Source of the DNA: Clostridiaceae bacterium
Lineage (GTDB): Bacteria; Bacillota_A; Clostridia; Clostridiales; Clostridiaceae
DNA: 8,804 bases
NCBI GenBank assembly: GCA_029256485.1
Contig: JAQSXU010000136.1
Span: 1-8,804 of the forward strand
Reading direction: 5' to 3'
Part shown: positions 7,706-8,804 of the stretch, piece by piece
How positions within the stretch are numbered: the stretch's first letter is position 1
Layout: each line of letters begins with the position of its first letter
Position numbers and translations under genes: made by a program
Notes under the pieces: model-generated
The model's database searches: none
Told to the model about the DNA's origin: nothing
The model's input: only the letters and a program-made list of their open reading frames with translations

Positions 7706-7740
7706 ATAAAAAGGACATACTGAATTAAACAGTATGCCCT
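7706..7740 (-). terminator. Intrinsic terminator of prs
   Basis: On the minus strand the arms AGGGCATACTG (7730-7740) and CAGTATGTCCT (7712-7722) form an 11-bp stem with a 7-nt A/T loop and one G-U wobble. The run TTTTTATAAG begins at the stem base. The wobble would be an A-C mismatch if transcribed from the plus strand, so the element is oriented to stop minus-strand transcription. It begins 21 nt after the prs stop codon. Confidence 0.9.
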
Positions 7741-7761
7741 AATACTCATATGTAGTATTTA

Positions 7762-8721
7762 TTACTCTTCGAATAATTTGCTTACAGATTCATCTCCATA
7801 TATTCTTTTAATGGCTTCTGCAAACAATGGTGCTACAGATAAAATAGTAAACTTATCTAACATTTTGTCTTCTGGTAAGCATATACTATTTAACATTACC
7901 AATTCTTTTATAGCAGAATTGTTTATTCTCTCAATAGCAGGACCAGATAAAACTGCATGTGTACAACAAGCGTATACTTCCTTTGCCCCCATTTGTACTA
8001 ATGCATTTGCTCCATTGGTTATAGTTCCTGCTGTATCTATCATATCGTCAACCAAGATAACAGTTTTATCCTGAATATCTCCAATGATATTCATTATTTC
8101 AGAAACATTTGCCTTTGGTCTTCTCTTATCAATAATTGCTATTGGTGCATGCAACTTATCTGCAAACTTTCTTGCTCTAGTTACACTGCCAAGATCAGGA
8201 GATACAACAACTACATCTTCTCTTTCAGCAAAACCATTCTTTATAAAATATTTTGCAAGTATTGGTGCTCCTAATAAGTGATCTACTGGTATATTGAAAT
8301 ATCCTGAAATCTGTGCAGCATGTAAGTCAATTGTTAATACTCTATCAGCTCCTGCTGCAGTAATTAAATCAGCAACTAATTTAGCTGTAATTGGATCTCT
8401 TGCCTTTGCCTTTCTGTCTTGTCTTGCATATCCATAGTATGGGATAACAGCAGTAATTCTTCCTGCAGATGCTCTCTTAAAAGCATCAATCATAATAAGT
8501 AACTCCATTAAATTATCATTTACAGGTGAATTAGTTGATTGTACTACGAAAACGTCAGTTCCTCTAACAGTTTCGTTGATATCTACTGATATTTCTCCAT
8601 CGCTAAATGTAGCAACTCTTGAGTTTCCAACACTTACACCTAAAATGTCGGCAATCTCCTTTGCTAACTTAGGATGAGAATTTCCAGCAAAAATCTTAAT
8701 GTTTTTACCATGAGTTATCAT
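7762..8721 (-). CDS. prs: Ribose-phosphate pyrophosphokinase (PRPP synthetase, class I)
   Basis: PRPP synthetase transfers pyrophosphate from ATP to ribose 5-phosphate. The product feeds purine, pyrimidine, histidine, tryptophan and NAD synthesis in the cytoplasm. The 319 residues match the usual 315-320 of class I bacterial enzymes. Visible motifs: ATP-binding [11 protein letters not shown] (100-110); the PRPP synthetase signature [18 protein letters not shown] (132-149) with metal-binding His134; the catalytic flexible loop KRRPKAN (199-205); and the PRPP-binding loop [10 protein letters not shown] (224-233). The ATG has AAGGAGG (8729-8735) at 7 nt spacing, an almost ideal ribosome binding site. 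It starts 26 nt after the glmU stop, consistent with a glmU-prs operon, and ends before a strong terminator. No unusual residues are seen. Confidence 0.98.
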   Translation of the reverse strand: MITHGKNIKIFAGNSHPKLAKEIADILGVSVGNSRVATFSDGEISVDINETVRGTDVFVVQSTNSPVNDNLMELLIMIDAFKRASAGRITAVIPYYGYARQDRKAKARDPITAKLVADLITAAGADRVLTIDLHAAQISGYFNIPVDHLLGAPILAKYFIKNGFAEREDVVVVSPDLGSVTRARKFADKLHAPIAIIDKRRPKANVSEIMNIIGDIQDKTVILVDDMIDTAGTITNGANALVQMGAKEVYACCTHAVLSGPAIERINNSAIKELVMLNSICLPEDKMLDKFTILSVAPLFAEAIKRIYGDESVSKLFEE

Positions 8722-8747
8722 TGTTAGTCCTCCTTAGGTTAATTTAA

Positions 8748-8804
8748 TTATTTTTTCAAACCTTTTTTTTCTACCCAGCCCTCTATATTAGTCTGCTTAG
8801 ATCT
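8748..8804 (-). CDS. glmU: GlmU C-terminus (bifunctional UDP-N-acetylglucosamine pyrophosphorylase / glucosamine-1-phosphate acetyltransferase), partial
   Basis: Only the last 18 codons and the TAA stop are in the window; the rest lies beyond its high-coordinate edge. The peptide RSKQTNIEGWVEKKGLKK resembles the tail of Firmicutes GlmU proteins, which often end in a QxNIEGW-like stretch. The position directly upstream of prs is the classic glmU-prs arrangement. GlmU makes UDP-GlcNAc for peptidoglycan and wall polymers. No catalytic residue is visible in this fragment, so the assignment rests on the tail motif and gene order. Confidence 0.82.
   Translation of the reverse strand, partial: RSKQTNIEGWVEKKGLKK

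Noticed and set aside
8799..8804. The window ends exactly at AGATCT, a BglII recognition site.
   Set aside because: It lies within the glmU reading frame as ordinary codons. It could reflect a cloning boundary or chance and has no biological meaning here.
1..8804. Searched for mobile elements, CRISPR arrays, toxin-antitoxin pairs, riboswitches, tRNA or rRNA, and an undescribed system.
   Set aside because: Every long frame matches a known housekeeping or signalling family, gaps are short (168 bp at most), and no transposase, integrase, repeat array or structured RNA is visible.

Overview
The window looks like a chromosomal housekeeping segment from a low-GC Gram-positive anaerobe, most likely Clostridium sensu lato. 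This rests on strong A+T bias, purine-rich AGGAGG-type ribosome binding sites, and the order glmU-prs-...-pth-mfd, which is a well-known block in Firmicutes. I cannot name the species. All real genes are on the minus strand, so the biological reading order runs from high to low coordinates.

Layout in transcription order: (1) The last 18 codons of glmU (8748-8804) are followed after 26 nt by complete prs (7762-8721), which ends at a clear intrinsic terminator (7706-7740). (2) A 168-bp gap carries possible operator elements. It leads into a three-gene unit: an OmpR-family response regulator (6907-7593), a membrane sensor histidine kinase (5486-6904, only 2 nt downstream) and a membrane-anchored HtrA/DegP-type serine protease (4267-5445, 40 nt downstream). 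This unit ends in a 15-bp perfect hairpin that contains the htrA stop codon (4231-4275). (3) A promoter with a consensus -10 box (4200-4205) precedes pth (3597-4163, ATG start chosen over an upstream TTG) and mfd (57-3578, 18 nt downstream of pth). (4) At the window's end, a good sigma-A-type promoter (13-41) points out of the window toward an unseen downstream gene.

Functionally, the outer genes are core metabolism and information processing: cell-wall precursor and PRPP synthesis, recycling of peptidyl-tRNA, and transcription-coupled repair. The middle unit reads as an envelope-stress or secretion-stress module, in which a sensor kinase and regulator are co-transcribed with a quality-control protease. 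It sits inside the glmU-prs-pth-mfd block but has its own terminators on both sides. I see no mobile element, CRISPR array, tRNA or rRNA, and no convincing previously undescribed system. The most interesting features are the self-contained stress module, its candidate operator region, and small sequence oddities in Pth and the kinase.
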